Shown here: piece by piece, positions 36,571-48,029 of the stretch
How positions within the stretch are numbered: position 1 is the first letter of the stretch
Layout: every line of letters starts with the position of its first letter
Origin: Marinobacter lipolyticus
GTDB lineage: Bacteria > Pseudomonadota > Gammaproteobacteria > Pseudomonadales > Oleiphilaceae
Direction: 5' to 3'
Assembly: GCF_018424605.1 (NCBI RefSeq)
Contig: NZ_QTKT01000011.1
Span: 1-64,000, forward strand
Length of the DNA: 64,000 nucleotides
Translations under genes and position numbers: made by a program
Notes under the pieces: model-generated
The model's database searches: none
What the model was told of the DNA's origin: nothing
What the model saw: only the letters and a program-made list of their open reading frames with translations

Positions 36571-37740
36571 CTACATCCTCATGCCAAGCATCCGGCGTGG
36601 GCCATCACCACTCTCAGTGCTGCCAGCGCCCCGCGGGCTGCTGACAACCCGCTCGCCCTCTTCCAGGCCATCCATAATTTCCGCCTGCACCCGGTTGGTG
36701 ACACCGACCGTCACTGCCCTCTGCTCCGGCTGCCCGTTGCTGCCCAGTACCAGAACGGTGGCATCCGGGCCTCGCCCGTGAACCGCCGTCACCGGCACCA
36801 GCAAAGCCCCCCTGGCCTCGGCGTTGACGAAGAACACCTGAGCGGTCATTTGCGTCATCAGCCGGCCTTCGGGATTGGGAACCTCGAAAACCGCGTTGTA
36901 GAGCACCACGTTGTTCTCCACCACCGGGGTGGGCTCGAGCCGGTCCAGCCGGCTCTCCCAACGCCGCTGCTGACTGCCCAGGGTGGTGAAGTACACCGGC
37001 ATGTCGGCTGTCAGTTTGCCGATGTCCGCTTCCGACACCTGGGCTTCCACGGTCATGGCGGATAGGTCGGCAATTCGCATCAGTACCGGCGCCTGCTGGT
37101 TTACGTTCAAGGTCTGGCCCTGCCGCGCTTCAATGGACACCACAGTGCCGTCCATCGGGGCGTAGATCCGGGCGTACTCAAGGTTGGCTTCTTCGGCGAG
37201 AAGCGTGGATTCGGTCTGTTCAATCTGGGCACTAATGGCCTCAATCTGCGCCCGGGCAGACTGCAAGGTGGCTTCGGCAATTTGCGCCGCTTCTCGACTG
37301 GTGGCTTCCTCCTTCAACAGATTCTGTTGCCGGCGGTACTGCAGCTCCGCCAGGGTCAGTTGGGCCTTGCGCTCCATCAACTGCGCTTTCTGGTTGCGTA
37401 ACTGGGCGCGGGTGGCATCCACCCGGGCGACGTACAGTGTAGGGTCTATTTCCGCCAGCAGGTCTCCCTCCTTGACATCATCCCCGGTCTGCACGTGCAG
37501 CACTTCAAGCTGGCCAGACACCTGGGCGCCCACATCCACATAGTCCCTTGGCTGCAGCACGCCCGTGGCAGTCACCAGGTCCTGCAGATCCCCCCGCTGC
37601 ACCGCCACCGTCAGCAGATTCGGACTCGGCGCACTGTCAGCCTGGACCCACCAGCCAGCTATGGACGCCGTGACCAGAACCATAATCAATAGAAATCGGA
37701 TGTGTTTCCGGCGGGAAACCCTGACAGCCGGGGGAGCCAT
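36571..37740 (-). CDS. macA: MacA-type periplasmic adaptor protein
   Basis: A 389-residue membrane-fusion protein linking MacB to the outer membrane channel. It has an N-terminal anchor ([20 protein letters not shown]), lipoyl halves around [22 protein letters not shown] and [21 protein letters not shown], a long coiled-coil hairpin rich in Gln/Ala between them, and a beta-barrel. The frame opens at 37788 but the ATG at 37740 has GAGGTATAT before it. It is the first gene of macA-macB-channel. The TonB receptor gene upstream could place the pump in siderophore secretion (inference). Confidence 0.88.
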   Translation of the reverse strand: MAPPAVRVSRRKHIRFLLIMVLVTASIAGWWVQADSAPSPNLLTVAVQRGDLQDLVTATGVLQPRDYVDVGAQVSGQLEVLHVQTGDDVKEGDLLAEIDPTLYVARVDATRAQLRNQKAQLMERKAQLTLAELQYRRQQNLLKEEATSREAAQIAEATLQSARAQIEAISAQIEQTESTLLAEEANLEYARIYAPMDGTVVSIEARQGQTLNVNQQAPVLMRIADLSAMTVEAQVSEADIGKLTADMPVYFTTLGSQQRRWESRLDRLEPTPVVENNVVLYNAVFEVPNPEGRLMTQMTAQVFFVNAEARGALLVPVTAVHGRGPDATVLVLGSNGQPEQRAVTVGVTNRVQAEIMDGLEEGERVVSSPRGAGSTESGDGPRRMLGMRM

Positions 37741-37836
37741 ATATACCTCGCAAAAGATCCAATTCAGCCAACCCTTTCCGGGGCGCACGGATGACCATCC
37801 GTGAAAGTGAAAGCGAGAAGGGATTATGAGTAATAA

Positions 37837-37860
37837 CGCCGGCCCGAAGTATGGCCGGCG
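37837..37860 (-). terminator. GC-rich hairpin between the TonB receptor gene and macA
   Basis: Perfect 8-bp stem CGCCGGCC / GGCCGGCG with an 8-base loop, followed on the minus strand by TTATTACTC, a weak T-tract. It lies about 190 bp after the TonB receptor stop and 97 bp before macA, a plausible transcription end. Confidence 0.45.
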
Positions 37861-37945
37861 GGTGGCTTTACGTATCTTTTACGACTTGCTGACCTTCGCT
37901 ACCTTCACGGAACCGTCCGTTGGCATGGTCGGGGCAGGCGCAGCT

Positions 37946-38020
37946 TTAGAACCACAAACCGGGCCAGGCCGCCATGATCAACAGACGTTTCAAAGGACGG
38001 TAAACATAGGTGATGGTCAT
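37946..38020 (-). CDS. Possible 24-residue membrane peptide after the TonB receptor
   Basis: A short frame starting 24 bp after the receptor stop with GGAGAC before the ATG at 38020. The product (MTITYVYRPLKRLLIMAAWP plus four residues) is basic then hydrophobic, like a single-helix small membrane protein. There is no homology support. It may be chance. Confidence 0.25.
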   Translation of the reverse strand: MTITYVYRPLKRLLIMAAWPGLWF

Positions 38021-38044
38021 CAGGTCTCCGCAAAGTATCAAACA

Positions 38045-40021
38045 TCAGAAGCCGATGTTCAGGGCCACCCAGTAGCGACGGCCGTCCTCAACCAGGCCGT
38101 ACTCTGCGTCGGTAATCTCTTTATCGGACAGGTTATAAACCCCCACTTTGATTTGCGCCGCATCGGTCAGCTGATACCCCAGGCCCGCGTCCAGCAGTGT
38201 GTAGGAGGGCGCGATCAGGGCATCTTGCGAAGGCCCGGTGTTGGGTTGGCTTTCCTTGCCGCGATACGTGGCTTTGATCCAGGGCGACAGACGATTGGTC
38301 GGGAACCAGTTGAGTGACAGTGTCGCCAGATGCTCAGGTAACTGGGTCAACGGCTCGCCCTCAAACTCGCCGCTCTTCTGCTCGGAATCGGTGTAGGTGT
38401 AGCTGGCACCAAGATCCAGCGTGTTGCCAAGTGGAGTGCTTAAACCTACTTCCACACCCTGAGTGACCGCCTCATCCACATTCACGCGATAGGTGGGGTC
38501 GGAGCCGAACTGGTTGGGGCCGTCGCTACAGATGTCGATGGGGCAGGCAATACGCGTAATCTTGTCCTCGAAGTCATTATGAAACACAGTCACGTTGCCG
38601 CGCAGTCCTGTGGGAACGGTGTAGTGCACGGACACTTCCTTGCTGATGGAGGTTTCCGGTTCCAGGTCCGGGTTGCCGTAGATATTGCCGCCTCGACTGA
38701 CCTGGCCCCAGCCGGGAATGGTTTCACGCAGATTTGGTGAGCGGAAGCCGGTGGAGACACCGCCTTTCAGGGTCCAGCGCGGCGCCAGCTGCCAGACGCC
38801 GTAAAGGCGTGGGCTGACATGGCTACCATAGTTCTCATCGTCGTCCAGGCGGGCCCCGCCTGTCAGGGCGAAGTCCTCGGTCATCATCCACTCGTCCTCA
38901 ACAAACAGCGCCCACTTCGAGCCTTCCACTTCCGTCCGGTCGGACAGCTGGTTAGACGTCTGGTCGTCCAGCGACTCTTCTTCATAGCTGGCCCCAAGCG
39001 TCACCATATGATTAGCTAACGCTACTACCACGCTGCTCTTCGCCGACGTGTTGGTTATTTCCATCTGGCGATCTTCATTCCTGATGGATTCCTGCTGAAC
39101 GTGGGAATTCGTGGTTCCCACGTTCCAGCGTCCGGTATGGGACAGCGCGTAGTATTCGCGGAAGTGGCTGACATCGGAATCTGTACACCCACCCCGACAA
39201 CCGTCCACCGGCCCTGAAACACCCACGAACGAGCGCCGGCGCTGGTCAACGATACCGGTCTCAAGAACGATGTCGTGGTCTCGGTTGGGCGTAAACGAAA
39301 GGCGACCGGTTACGCTCTGCAGTTCTTTTTCTTCAAAGCCGTTGATGATCTGGTCTTCCTCACGGGTGTATTGCCGACCGTAAACCTGCAGGCCGAGCAG
39401 ATTCGACACCAGCGGCCCACCCACGTGGAAATTGGTCTGGAAGATATTGCCGGAGTCCTGATCCTCCTGCAGAACGGTATCCAATTGCAGTTCCCCGCCC
39501 CAGGTCTCTGGTACCTTGCGGGTGATCACGTTGATGACACCGCCAATGGCGTCGGAGCCATACAGGGTCGACATAGGGCCGCGAATCACTTCGATCCGTT
39601 CGATAGCTCCCATCGGTGGCAGCCAGTCCTGTTCGAAGCCGGCACTGCCATTAGGGCGGCTCTCCCGACCGGACACCCGCTTGCCATCCACCAGCAGCAG
39701 CGTGTAGGCAGCGGGCATGCCCCGCATGGTGATATCCGCGCCTTTATCACCGGAACCGCCACCGGTAATGATCACGCCCGGCACATCACGGAGGACGTCG
39801 GTAATATCTTTGTATGCGCCGCGTTCAATCTTCTCACGGCTGATCACGCTGATGGACGCCGGCGCATCCGTCAGCTCCTGTTCGTAACCGGCAGCACTCA
39901 CCACCAACTCGTTCAACTCGCGGGGTCCTTCAGCCCATACCGGCATCGCACTGAAAGCCAGGGCCAGCACTGCCGATGGGCGTGCCAGGCAGCTGCGAAA
40001 AGCGAGGCGTGAATCACTCAT
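38045..40021 (-). CDS. TonB-dependent outer membrane receptor, siderophore type
   Basis: A 658-residue receptor with a signal peptide (ending PVWA) and a TonB-box-like segment ELVVSA. The plug domain includes ASISVISREKIERGAYKDITDVLRDVPGV and the IRGPMSTLYGSDAIGGVINVITRK motif. A 22-strand barrel ends in WVALNIGF. The plug style is that of the FepA/CirA group of catecholate siderophore receptors. An extracellular loop carries a Cys pair (DGCRGGCTD). The frame opens at 40072, but the ATG at 40021 follows AAGGATAC. A Fur-like site lies 34 bp upstream and a LysR regulator is divergent. Confidence 0.9.
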   Translation of the reverse strand: MSDSRLAFRSCLARPSAVLALAFSAMPVWAEGPRELNELVVSAAGYEQELTDAPASISVISREKIERGAYKDITDVLRDVPGVIITGGGSGDKGADITMRGMPAAYTLLLVDGKRVSGRESRPNGSAGFEQDWLPPMGAIERIEVIRGPMSTLYGSDAIGGVINVITRKVPETWGGELQLDTVLQEDQDSGNIFQTNFHVGGPLVSNLLGLQVYGRQYTREEDQIINGFEEKELQSVTGRLSFTPNRDHDIVLETGIVDQRRRSFVGVSGPVDGCRGGCTDSDVSHFREYYALSHTGRWNVGTTNSHVQQESIRNEDRQMEITNTSAKSSVVVALANHMVTLGASYEEESLDDQTSNQLSDRTEVEGSKWALFVEDEWMMTEDFALTGGARLDDDENYGSHVSPRLYGVWQLAPRWTLKGGVSTGFRSPNLRETIPGWGQVSRGGNIYGNPDLEPETSISKEVSVHYTVPTGLRGNVTVFHNDFEDKITRIACPIDICSDGPNQFGSDPTYRVNVDEAVTQGVEVGLSTPLGNTLDLGASYTYTDSEQKSGEFEGEPLTQLPEHLATLSLNWFPTNRLSPWIKATYRGKESQPNTGPSQDALIAPSYTLLDAGLGYQLTDAAQIKVGVYNLSDKEITDAEYGLVEDGRRYWVALNIGF

Positions 40022-40054
40022 GAAAGTATCCTTATCAGGCTTGGAAAGTGCGCG

Positions 40055-40073
40055 AATGATAATATTTCGCATT
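40055..40073. promoter_or_regulatory. Fur-box-like site between the TonB receptor and LysR genes
   Basis: AATGATAATATTTCGCATT is an imperfect 19-bp inverted repeat with AATG/CATT outer arms and the GATAAT core of Fur boxes. It sits in the short divergent promoter region, where it would repress the receptor under iron-replete conditions. Confidence 0.5.
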
Positions 40074-40131
40074 ACCTTCCAGAAGGTGATACTCTGGCAC
40101 GCGTTGTTGCAAAAAGTGGAACCCTCCCGCC

Positions 40132-41046
40132 ATGTATGACCTGAAAGAACTCGAAGCCTTTGCCGCCGTTATCCGCTCAGGCAGCCTGACCCTGACTGCC
40201 AGGGAACTGAATCTGCCCAAATCCACGCTGAGCCGCCGCATCCGACAACTGGAGGCCGGAGTAGGGCAACCCCTGCTTCGGCGGGAATCAAATCAATTGA
40301 TACCCAACGAGGCCGGGCATGTGTTCTATCGCTATTGCGACGAGATACTGGGTTTGGCGAGGCAAGGGTCGGAAGCGTTGAACGAGTTACATGAGGCCAT
40401 TACGGGTGAACTGGTGCTGAGGTCCCATGAAGCATTCATCCGGGGCTGGTTCGCTCAGGTAGTGGAAACATTCCTGGCACGGCACAACAACGTCAATGTG
40501 CGGGTGCAAACGCAGGTACAGACACCGGATGACCAGACTGACGGCATCTGCCTGTGGCTGGGCGAGCCCGGGGAGAACCGACTGCGCCAGGAACGGCTGG
40601 GTTCTTTGAGCCAGGGGATTTACGGCCATCCGGACTATCTTGAGAACCGGGGGCGACCGCAGACACCGGGAGACCTTAAGCAACACCGGTGGGTGGATCT
40701 GCTGGGTCAGCGTGAAGGTGCCCGACCTGTGACCCTTCATCACAGCGTCCACGGCAGCTACCCCCTGCAGCCAGCGGCTTCGTGCCTTCGGTTCGACCAA
40801 TTTTGCCTCCAGGGTGATGCCATAATCCGTCAGCGCGGCCTCGGGCTTATGCCACACTGGGTGGTGGAGCGCCGCCTGCAAGCCCACCCGGGAACACTGG
40901 AACTCTGCCTGCCCGAGTGGCAGGGCCCATCGTTGCCCGTATGGCTACTCTACCCTTATGGCAGCCTGCCAAGACGCACACGGGCTTTCCTCACACACCT
41001 CAGGGAATCCCTTCCCACCACCTGGAGTAACCGACGAGCGGCATGA
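40132..41046 (+). CDS. LysR-family regulator
   Basis: A 304-residue LysR protein. The N-terminal winged helix-turn-helix is LKELEAFAAVIRSGSLTLTARELNLPKSTLSRRIRQLE, and the C-terminal effector domain starts near residue 90. It is divergent from the TonB receptor gene and followed by the iron-binding protein gene, so it may control siderophore uptake. Regulation of such genes by LysR is less usual than by AraC or ECF factors. Confidence 0.85.
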   Translation: MYDLKELEAFAAVIRSGSLTLTARELNLPKSTLSRRIRQLEAGVGQPLLRRESNQLIPNEAGHVFYRYCDEILGLARQGSEALNELHEAITGELVLRSHEAFIRGWFAQVVETFLARHNNVNVRVQTQVQTPDDQTDGICLWLGEPGENRLRQERLGSLSQGIYGHPDYLENRGRPQTPGDLKQHRWVDLLGQREGARPVTLHHSVHGSYPLQPAASCLRFDQFCLQGDAIIRQRGLGLMPHWVVERRLQAHPGTLELCLPEWQGPSLPVWLLYPYGSLPRRTRAFLTHLRESLPTTWSNRRAA

Positions 41047-41120
41047 TGCCGTCAAAGCGTTGCATTTTCCGGAACGGCATGTGCAAACACTTGCCAGAAT
41101 CATCATGGTAGCCTCCTGAG

Positions 41121-41139
41121 CATGATACTCATTCCCATT
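41121..41139. promoter_or_regulatory. Fur-box-like site before the siderophore-binding protein gene
   Basis: CATGATACTCATTCCCATT resembles Fur sites of the GATAnnnATT-CATT kind and lies 24 bp upstream of the ATG at 41164. Support is by pattern only. Confidence 0.45.
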
Positions 41140-41163
41140 TAACAAGTGCATCAGGAGCTCTCC

Positions 41164-42051
41164 ATGAAACTCATTAAGCGCATGACCCTTGCGGCAACCA
41201 TTGGCGCCACGATGGCTTTCCCTGCCGCGGTCATGGCAGCGGATACCACCCAGGGCGTGATCAGCTTCGACCATGGCAGCCTGGATACCCTCGACACCCT
41301 TGGCCTGAACGACCACATCCTTGCCGTACCCAAGCAGAGTCTCCCAGCCTATCTCGCCCACTACGCTGGCGACGAGTACCCGGACGCCGGCGGTCTGAAG
41401 TCACCAGACCTTGAAACAATCGCCAAACTGCAACCGGACCTGGTCCTGATTACCAATCGCCAGGGCGATTTACTCGACCAACTATCGAACGACATTACCG
41501 TGGTTGATGTGGGACTTCCCGAGGGTAGCTTTGCCGAAGGCGTCACTGAGCAGGTGCTGAATCTGGCTTCACGATTCGGTTCCAGTGAAAAGGCCCGGAC
41601 CGCTCTGGAGGAGCTTTGGGATTATGTGGCGAAACAAAAACGACGAATTGAAGGAGAGCTCGAGGTTCTGGTCGTCACCCACAACGACGGCAAGTACAGC
41701 CTGCGGTCGGAGCCAACCGTGACCGAACTACTGGGACTCGGTTTACCAGAGGTTCCAAAAGGCACAGAGACCATCACCCGGGGTGCCCGGACATTCACTC
41801 CACTGACGCCCGAAGTGATGGCGGTATTGGCGCCGGACATCATTCTTGTGGTGGATCGCAGCGCGGCTATAGGCAGCACCCCTTTGAATGCGATTCAACT
41901 GTCGGAGCGTTTGGCGGAACTGGGCGCTGCGGACTCGCAGGTGACAATTCTTTCCCCGGGACTCTGGTATCTCTCCGGTGGTGGACTTCGGAGCATTCGG
42001 CTCCAGGTAGATGAAGTATTGGCCTCAATGGACCCACCCACTGAGTCATAA
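41164..42051 (+). CDS. Siderophore-type ABC substrate-binding protein
   Basis: A 295-residue periplasmic binding protein of the FatB/CeuE/YclQ kind (cluster A-II) for iron siderophores. The signal peptide ends VMAADT. The two lobes are joined by a long helix; family patterns are VISFDHGSLDTLDTLGL, PDLETIAKLQPDLVLI and APDIILVVDRS. AGGAG before the ATG at 41164 fixes the start over the upstream alternative at 41146. No permease or ATPase genes follow. The next sequence is a gene fragment and then gdhA on the other strand, so partners must be elsewhere or were lost. Confidence 0.87.
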   Translation: MKLIKRMTLAATIGATMAFPAAVMAADTTQGVISFDHGSLDTLDTLGLNDHILAVPKQSLPAYLAHYAGDEYPDAGGLKSPDLETIAKLQPDLVLITNRQGDLLDQLSNDITVVDVGLPEGSFAEGVTEQVLNLASRFGSSEKARTALEELWDYVAKQKRRIEGELEVLVVTHNDGKYSLRSEPTVTELLGLGLPEVPKGTETITRGARTFTPLTPEVMAVLAPDIILVVDRSAAIGSTPLNAIQLSERLAELGAADSQVTILSPGLWYLSGGGLRSIRLQVDEVLASMDPPTES

Positions 42052-42063
42052 TCAGGGCAGGGA

Positions 42064-42249
42064 TCACTCCCAGCGGGTCTGCGAATAGCTGAACAGGGGC
42101 AGCGACAGCCTCCAGCGAATCGCCGCCATTCGCAGAAGCAGCCCGAGACTGAACGCCACCAGGCCTATGGCATCCAGCACCAGAAACGGCTGATACAGGT
42201 GCCGCATGAAGCGGGCGATGACGACTGTCACCAGGCCTCCGGTGATGGG
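42064..42249 (-). pseudogene. C-terminal fragment resembling a TRIC/UPF0126 membrane protein
   Basis: A minus-strand frame without its own start, ending at TGA 42066. It reads as membrane protein: LDAIGLVAFSLGLLLRMA, followed by AIRWRLSLPLFSYSQTRW, the style of the C-terminus of trimeric intracellular cation channel (TRIC/YadS-like, UPF0126) proteins. The intact family has about 200 residues; only about 60 remain here, wedged between the binding-protein gene and gdhA. The fragment suggests a past deletion. Confidence 0.45.
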
Positions 42250-42251
42250 AG

Positions 42252-43998
<1,747 letters not shown>

Positions 43999-44288
43999 AC
44001 CGACTCCTCAAAGCCAGGAAGGCATCGTTCTGTTAGGAAAGGTGTTCAGGGGGTCTCGCCGAATTCGACGAGTGATGCGACGAATTCAGCGTAAAGAATG
44101 GCCGATACGGCGCAGCCCGGCAGCCAGAAATGGCACCGTTGAGGAGATGGAAGGGAGGATGTAAAAACCAGTTTGCATTCGGAAACCCGGCGGCCCAAAA
44201 ACAGGAAAAAATGTTCGCAAGCTACGTTAGCTCAAATGAGGAACAAAAGGAACGATCAAAAGGTCGGAAGACCCGACCATTCCGATCC

Positions 44289-45557
44289 CTACGCAGCAGC
44301 AACCACCTTGCCCCGCTGCGCCCAGGGGTACTCCTTCACCGGCAGATGAATCACCGCCGACAGGGCACCGACGCCAACGCCAACCCACCACACCAGCGTG
44401 TAATCGTGGTAGATGTCGTACATTGCGCCACCCAGCCACACCCCGAGAAACCCGCCCAACTGGTGAGAAAAGAACACCAGACCGTAAAGGGTGCCCATGT
44501 ACTTCAGGCCGTAGATATGTGCCACCAGGCCGGAGGTCAGCGGCACCGTCGCCAGCCATAGTGAACCCATGGCCACGGAGAACAGCACCACGGTTTCCGG
44601 TGTGATCGGCGCCATGATAAAGGCCGCCGAGACCAGGGTCCGCAGCAGGTAGATGGTGGCCAACAAGTATTTTCTCGAGTACCGGTTACCCAACCAGCCG
44701 GCGAAGAGGGTTCCGCCAATGTTGAATAACCCGATCAGCGCGATGGAAATGGCACCCAGCCCGGAGGCCGACGTGACACCCACGGCGTAGAGCAGGCTGT
44801 CGGGCGCGATGGGGCCGCACATTTCGGTGATGAACGCCGGGAAATGGGCGGTGATAAACGCCAGCTGGTAGCCGCAGGAGAAAAAGCCGATAAAAATCAG
44901 CAGGAATGTCGGGTCTTTGACCGCGCGGCGGATCACCGACCCCATCGGCTCCTCATTGGCGGCGGGCGACTGCGGAGCCGGAGCCCGCATCAGCAGCAGC
45001 GCAATCATCGACAGCATGATGAACCCGGCGAAGACGATAAACACCGACTGCCAGGGCATCTGGCTGAGCAGGGCATTGGCTACAGGCGGGCCGACGATCT
45101 GGCCGGCGGAGCCCGCTGCGGTGGCAATCCCCAGCGCCATCGACCGATGCCGGTCCGGCGCCGCGCGCCCCACCACCGCCAGAATCACCCCAAAGCCGGT
45201 GCCGGCAATGCCGAAGCCCACCAGCATTTCCAGCAACTGATGCTGACCCGGTGTAATCGCGTAGGCCGACAACACCAGCCCGACCACGTAAAAAACGCCG
45301 CCGCCGAGAATGGCTTTTCTATCCCCGAATCGTTCGGCCAGCGCGCCGAAAATCGGCTGCCCGATGCCCCAGAACAGGTTCTGAATGGCAATCGCCAGCG
45401 AGAAGGACTCCCGCGGCCAGGCGAATTCCTGGGCAATGGGCAGCTGGAACAGCCCGAACGACGCGCGCACCGCAAAGCTGACCAGAATGATGATGCAACC
45501 GGCGATCAGAACGGGGTTGATCAGGCGGTCGTAGGTACCGGCATAGGCTTTGTCCAC
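44289..45557 (-). CDS. Major facilitator superfamily transporter
   Basis: A 422-residue MFS protein with about 12 hydrophobic helices. The loop 2-3 motif is GALAERFGDRKAILGGG, and loop 8-9 has the related GWLGNRYSRK. The N-terminal SFAVRASFGLFQLPIAQEFAWPR resembles the monocarboxylate/oxalate-formate antiporter group (OFA/YbfB-like). The substrate is unknown; an organic acid is likely by family. There is a 53 bp gap to rlmE upstream on the same strand. Confidence 0.88.
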   Translation of the reverse strand: MDKAYAGTYDRLINPVLIAGCIIILVSFAVRASFGLFQLPIAQEFAWPRESFSLAIAIQNLFWGIGQPIFGALAERFGDRKAILGGGVFYVVGLVLSAYAITPGQHQLLEMLVGFGIAGTGFGVILAVVGRAAPDRHRSMALGIATAAGSAGQIVGPPVANALLSQMPWQSVFIVFAGFIMLSMIALLLMRAPAPQSPAANEEPMGSVIRRAVKDPTFLLIFIGFFSCGYQLAFITAHFPAFITEMCGPIAPDSLLYAVGVTSASGLGAISIALIGLFNIGGTLFAGWLGNRYSRKYLLATIYLLRTLVSAAFIMAPITPETVVLFSVAMGSLWLATVPLTSGLVAHIYGLKYMGTLYGLVFFSHQLGGFLGVWLGGAMYDIYHDYTLVWWVGVGVGALSAVIHLPVKEYPWAQRGKVVAAA

Positions 45558-45610
45558 GGCGGGGATCTCACTGTTATCGGGTCATGGGGCGGGGCTCAGG
45601 GCACAGCCCG

Positions 45611-46234
45611 TCAGCCACCCCGGAACCCCTTGGCCACCAGATACACTTCCCGTGACCGGGCTCGTGAGGAATCCGGCTTGCGGATCACCACCTTGTCGAA
45701 CGATGCCCGCACGGCTTTGACATACTCGTCGTAGCCCTCGCCGTGAAACACCTTGGCGACAAAACTGCCTTTGGGTTTGAGCACCTCGCAGGCCATGTCC
45801 AGGGCCAGTTCCACCAGGTACATGGACGCCGCCTGATCCGCCACGTTGACGCCGCTGATGTTGGGGGCCATGTCAGAGATGACCACATCGGCGCGGGCGC
45901 CATCCAGCGTCGCCATGATGTCGTCGAACACCGACTGCTCGGTGAAATCGCCCTGAATGAACTCCACCCCGGCAATGGCGTCCATCGGCAGGATGTCCGA
46001 CGCCACCACGCGCCCTTTATGGCCGACCAGTTTCGCGGCCACCTGGGACCAGCCGCCCGGTGCAGAACCCAGATCCACCACCAGTGCGGTGGGCTGAATC
46101 AGGCGATCCTTGTCATTGATCTCCAACAGTTTATAACTGGCGCGGGAGCGGTAGCCGTCCTGCTGGGCCTGCTTCACAAAGGGATCGTTGACGTGCTCTT
46201 CGAGCCAGCGGTTACTGCTTTTGGAACGGGCCAT
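45611..46234 (-). CDS. rlmE: 23S rRNA (uridine-2'-O)-methyltransferase RlmE
   Basis: A 207-residue FtsJ/RrmJ-type enzyme that methylates U2552 of 23S rRNA using S-adenosylmethionine. The SAM pocket is [15 protein letters not shown], and the K-D-K-E catalytic set is visible: Lys35 in SYKLLEI, Asp in [11 protein letters not shown], Lys in [13 protein letters not shown] and Glu in [10 protein letters not shown]. Length matches E. coli RlmE (209). In many gammaproteobacteria it sits before ftsH; here it does not. Confidence 0.95.
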   Translation of the reverse strand: MARSKSSNRWLEEHVNDPFVKQAQQDGYRSRASYKLLEINDKDRLIQPTALVVDLGSAPGGWSQVAAKLVGHKGRVVASDILPMDAIAGVEFIQGDFTEQSVFDDIMATLDGARADVVISDMAPNISGVNVADQAASMYLVELALDMACEVLKPKGSFVAKVFHGEGYDEYVKAVRASFDKVVIRKPDSSRARSREVYLVAKGFRGG

Positions 46235-46397
46235 GGGGGTGCCTTCTGTTCACTGCGGGAAAAGCCGCATTGTACGCCGCGCCCTGCCCTTCCGCAAAAG
46301 CCGCCCAACGCCTGACAAGGCCCCTGCCCGGCAGTACAATGGGCTCACTTTTGCAACCGCAACCTGCCGGACTCTACGCCGGCAGCCAGGAAATCTC

Positions 46398-48029
46398 ATG
46401 ATTCGCGTTACCGAACTGGCCTTACCCCTGGATCATCCGGACGATGCCCTGCGAGCCGCGCTCCTGCAGCGCCTGCAACTCCGTGATGCCGAGCTGCTGC
46501 ACTTCACCGTGTTCAAGCGTAGCTACGACGCCCGCAAGAAAAACAGTGAAATCAAGTTCGTATACATCATCGACCTGGCGGTGCAGAACGAGGCGGCGGT
46601 ACTGGAACGATTTGCGGAGGACAACCATGTGCGCCCGGCGCCGGATACCGCCTACTACCCGGTCGCCGAAGCCCCCGCCAACCTGTCCGAGCGCCCCATT
46701 GTGGTCGGCCTCGGGCCCTGCGGGTTGTTCGCGGCCTTGCTGCTGGCCCAGATGGGCTTTCGCCCCATCGTACTGGAACGGGGCAAGGACGTGCGCCGGC
46801 GCACCAAGGACACCTGGGCCCTGTGGCGCAACAAGCAGCTGTCGCCGGAATCCAACGTGCAGTTTGGCGAGGGCGGCGCGGGCCTGTTCTCCGACGGCAA
46901 GCTGTACAGCCAGATCAAGGACCCGAAATTCTACGGTCGCAAGGTTATGGCGGAGTTCGTGAAAGCAGGCGCACCGGAAGAGATCCTGTTCGTCAGCAAG
47001 CCCCACATCGGCACCTTCCGGCTGACCGGTGTGGTCTCGCGCATGCGCGAGGAAATCATCAGCCTGGGCGGTGAAATCCGCTTCGAGCAGAAGGTCACCG
47101 ATCTGCTGCTGGACAATGGCCAGGTTCAGGGTGTGGAACTGGCCAGTGGCGAGCAGCTGAAAAGCCGCCATGTGGTGATGGCGCTGGGTCACAGTGCGCG
47201 GGAAACCTTCCGCATGCTGCACCAGCGCGGCGTGTTTGTGGAGGCCAAACCCTTTGCCATCGGCTTCCGTATCGAGCACCCGCAAGGCCTGATCGACCGG
47301 GCGCGCCTGGGCAAATACGCCGGCCACCCCGCGCTGGGAGCCGCCGATTACAAACTGGTGTATCACGCCAGCAATGGCCGCGCGGTGTACAGTTTCTGCA
47401 TGTGCCCCGGCGGCACCGTGGTGGCCGCCACCTCCGAGCCGGGGCGGGTGGTGACCAACGGCATGAGCCAGTATTCCCGCAACGAGCGCAACGCCAACGC
47501 CGGCATTGTCGTTAACATTGAACCCGAGCAGGATTTTCCGGGCGATGCACTGGCCGGCGTGGAACTGCAGGAGACGCTGGAAGCCAACGCCTACGTGCTG
47601 GGCGGCAGCGACTACTGCGCGCCGGCGCAACTGGTGGGAGATTTTATTGCAGGCAAACCGTCCGACACGCTCGGCGAGGTGGTGCCTTCCTACAAACCGG
47701 GTATCCGTCTGGGCGATCTCGCACCCTCTCTGCCCGACTATGCCATCGCGGCCATTCGCGAGGCCCTGCCCGCTTTCGGGCGACAGATCCGCGGCTTTGA
47801 CCGCGCCGACGCACTGCTCACCGGTATCGAAACCCGCACCTCCTCCCCCGTTCGCATTACCCGCGACCGGGAGAGTCTGCAAAGCCTGAACACCCGTGGC
47901 CTGTACCCGGCCGGTGAAGGCGCAGGCTACGCCGGGGGCATCCTCTCCGCCGGGGTGGATGGCATCAAGGTCGCCGAAGCCGTTGCCCGGGCCATGGTGG
48001 CAGACAGTGACACGGGATCAGCACCGTGA
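46398..48029 (+). CDS. FAD-dependent dehydrogenase of the COG2509 kind
   Basis: A 543-residue flavoprotein of unknown physiological role, widely conserved in bacteria. A small N-terminal domain (MIRVTELALPLDH..., about 90 residues) is followed by the FAD fold IVVGLGPCGLFAALLLAQMG and the conserved FGEGGAGLFSDGKLYSQIKD. The C-terminal FAD-contact segment is LYPAGEGAGYAGGILSAGVDGI. The ATG at 46398 follows CAGGAAA; the frame extends upstream to 46188 without support. It overlaps the following methyltransferase gene by 4 bp (GTGA). Confidence 0.9.
   Translation: MIRVTELALPLDHPDDALRAALLQRLQLRDAELLHFTVFKRSYDARKKNSEIKFVYIIDLAVQNEAAVLERFAEDNHVRPAPDTAYYPVAEAPANLSERPIVVGLGPCGLFAALLLAQMGFRPIVLERGKDVRRRTKDTWALWRNKQLSPESNVQFGEGGAGLFSDGKLYSQIKDPKFYGRKVMAEFVKAGAPEEILFVSKPHIGTFRLTGVVSRMREEIISLGGEIRFEQKVTDLLLDNGQVQGVELASGEQLKSRHVVMALGHSARETFRMLHQRGVFVEAKPFAIGFRIEHPQGLIDRARLGKYAGHPALGAADYKLVYHASNGRAVYSFCMCPGGTVVAATSEPGRVVTNGMSQYSRNERNANAGIVVNIEPEQDFPGDALAGVELQETLEANAYVLGGSDYCAPAQLVGDFIAGKPSDTLGEVVPSYKPGIRLGDLAPSLPDYAIAAIREALPAFGRQIRGFDRADALLTGIETRTSSPVRITRDRESLQSLNTRGLYPAGEGAGYAGGILSAGVDGIKVAEAVARAMVADSDTGSAP

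Noticed and set aside
37826..38317. 163-codon plus-strand frame
   Set aside because: It starts at a GC hairpin and continues antisense to the TonB receptor 3' end; a shadow frame.
46422..47882. 486-codon open frame on the minus strand
   Set aside because: Antisense to the FAD dehydrogenase with recognisable FAD motifs; no ribosome site and no protein-like pattern.
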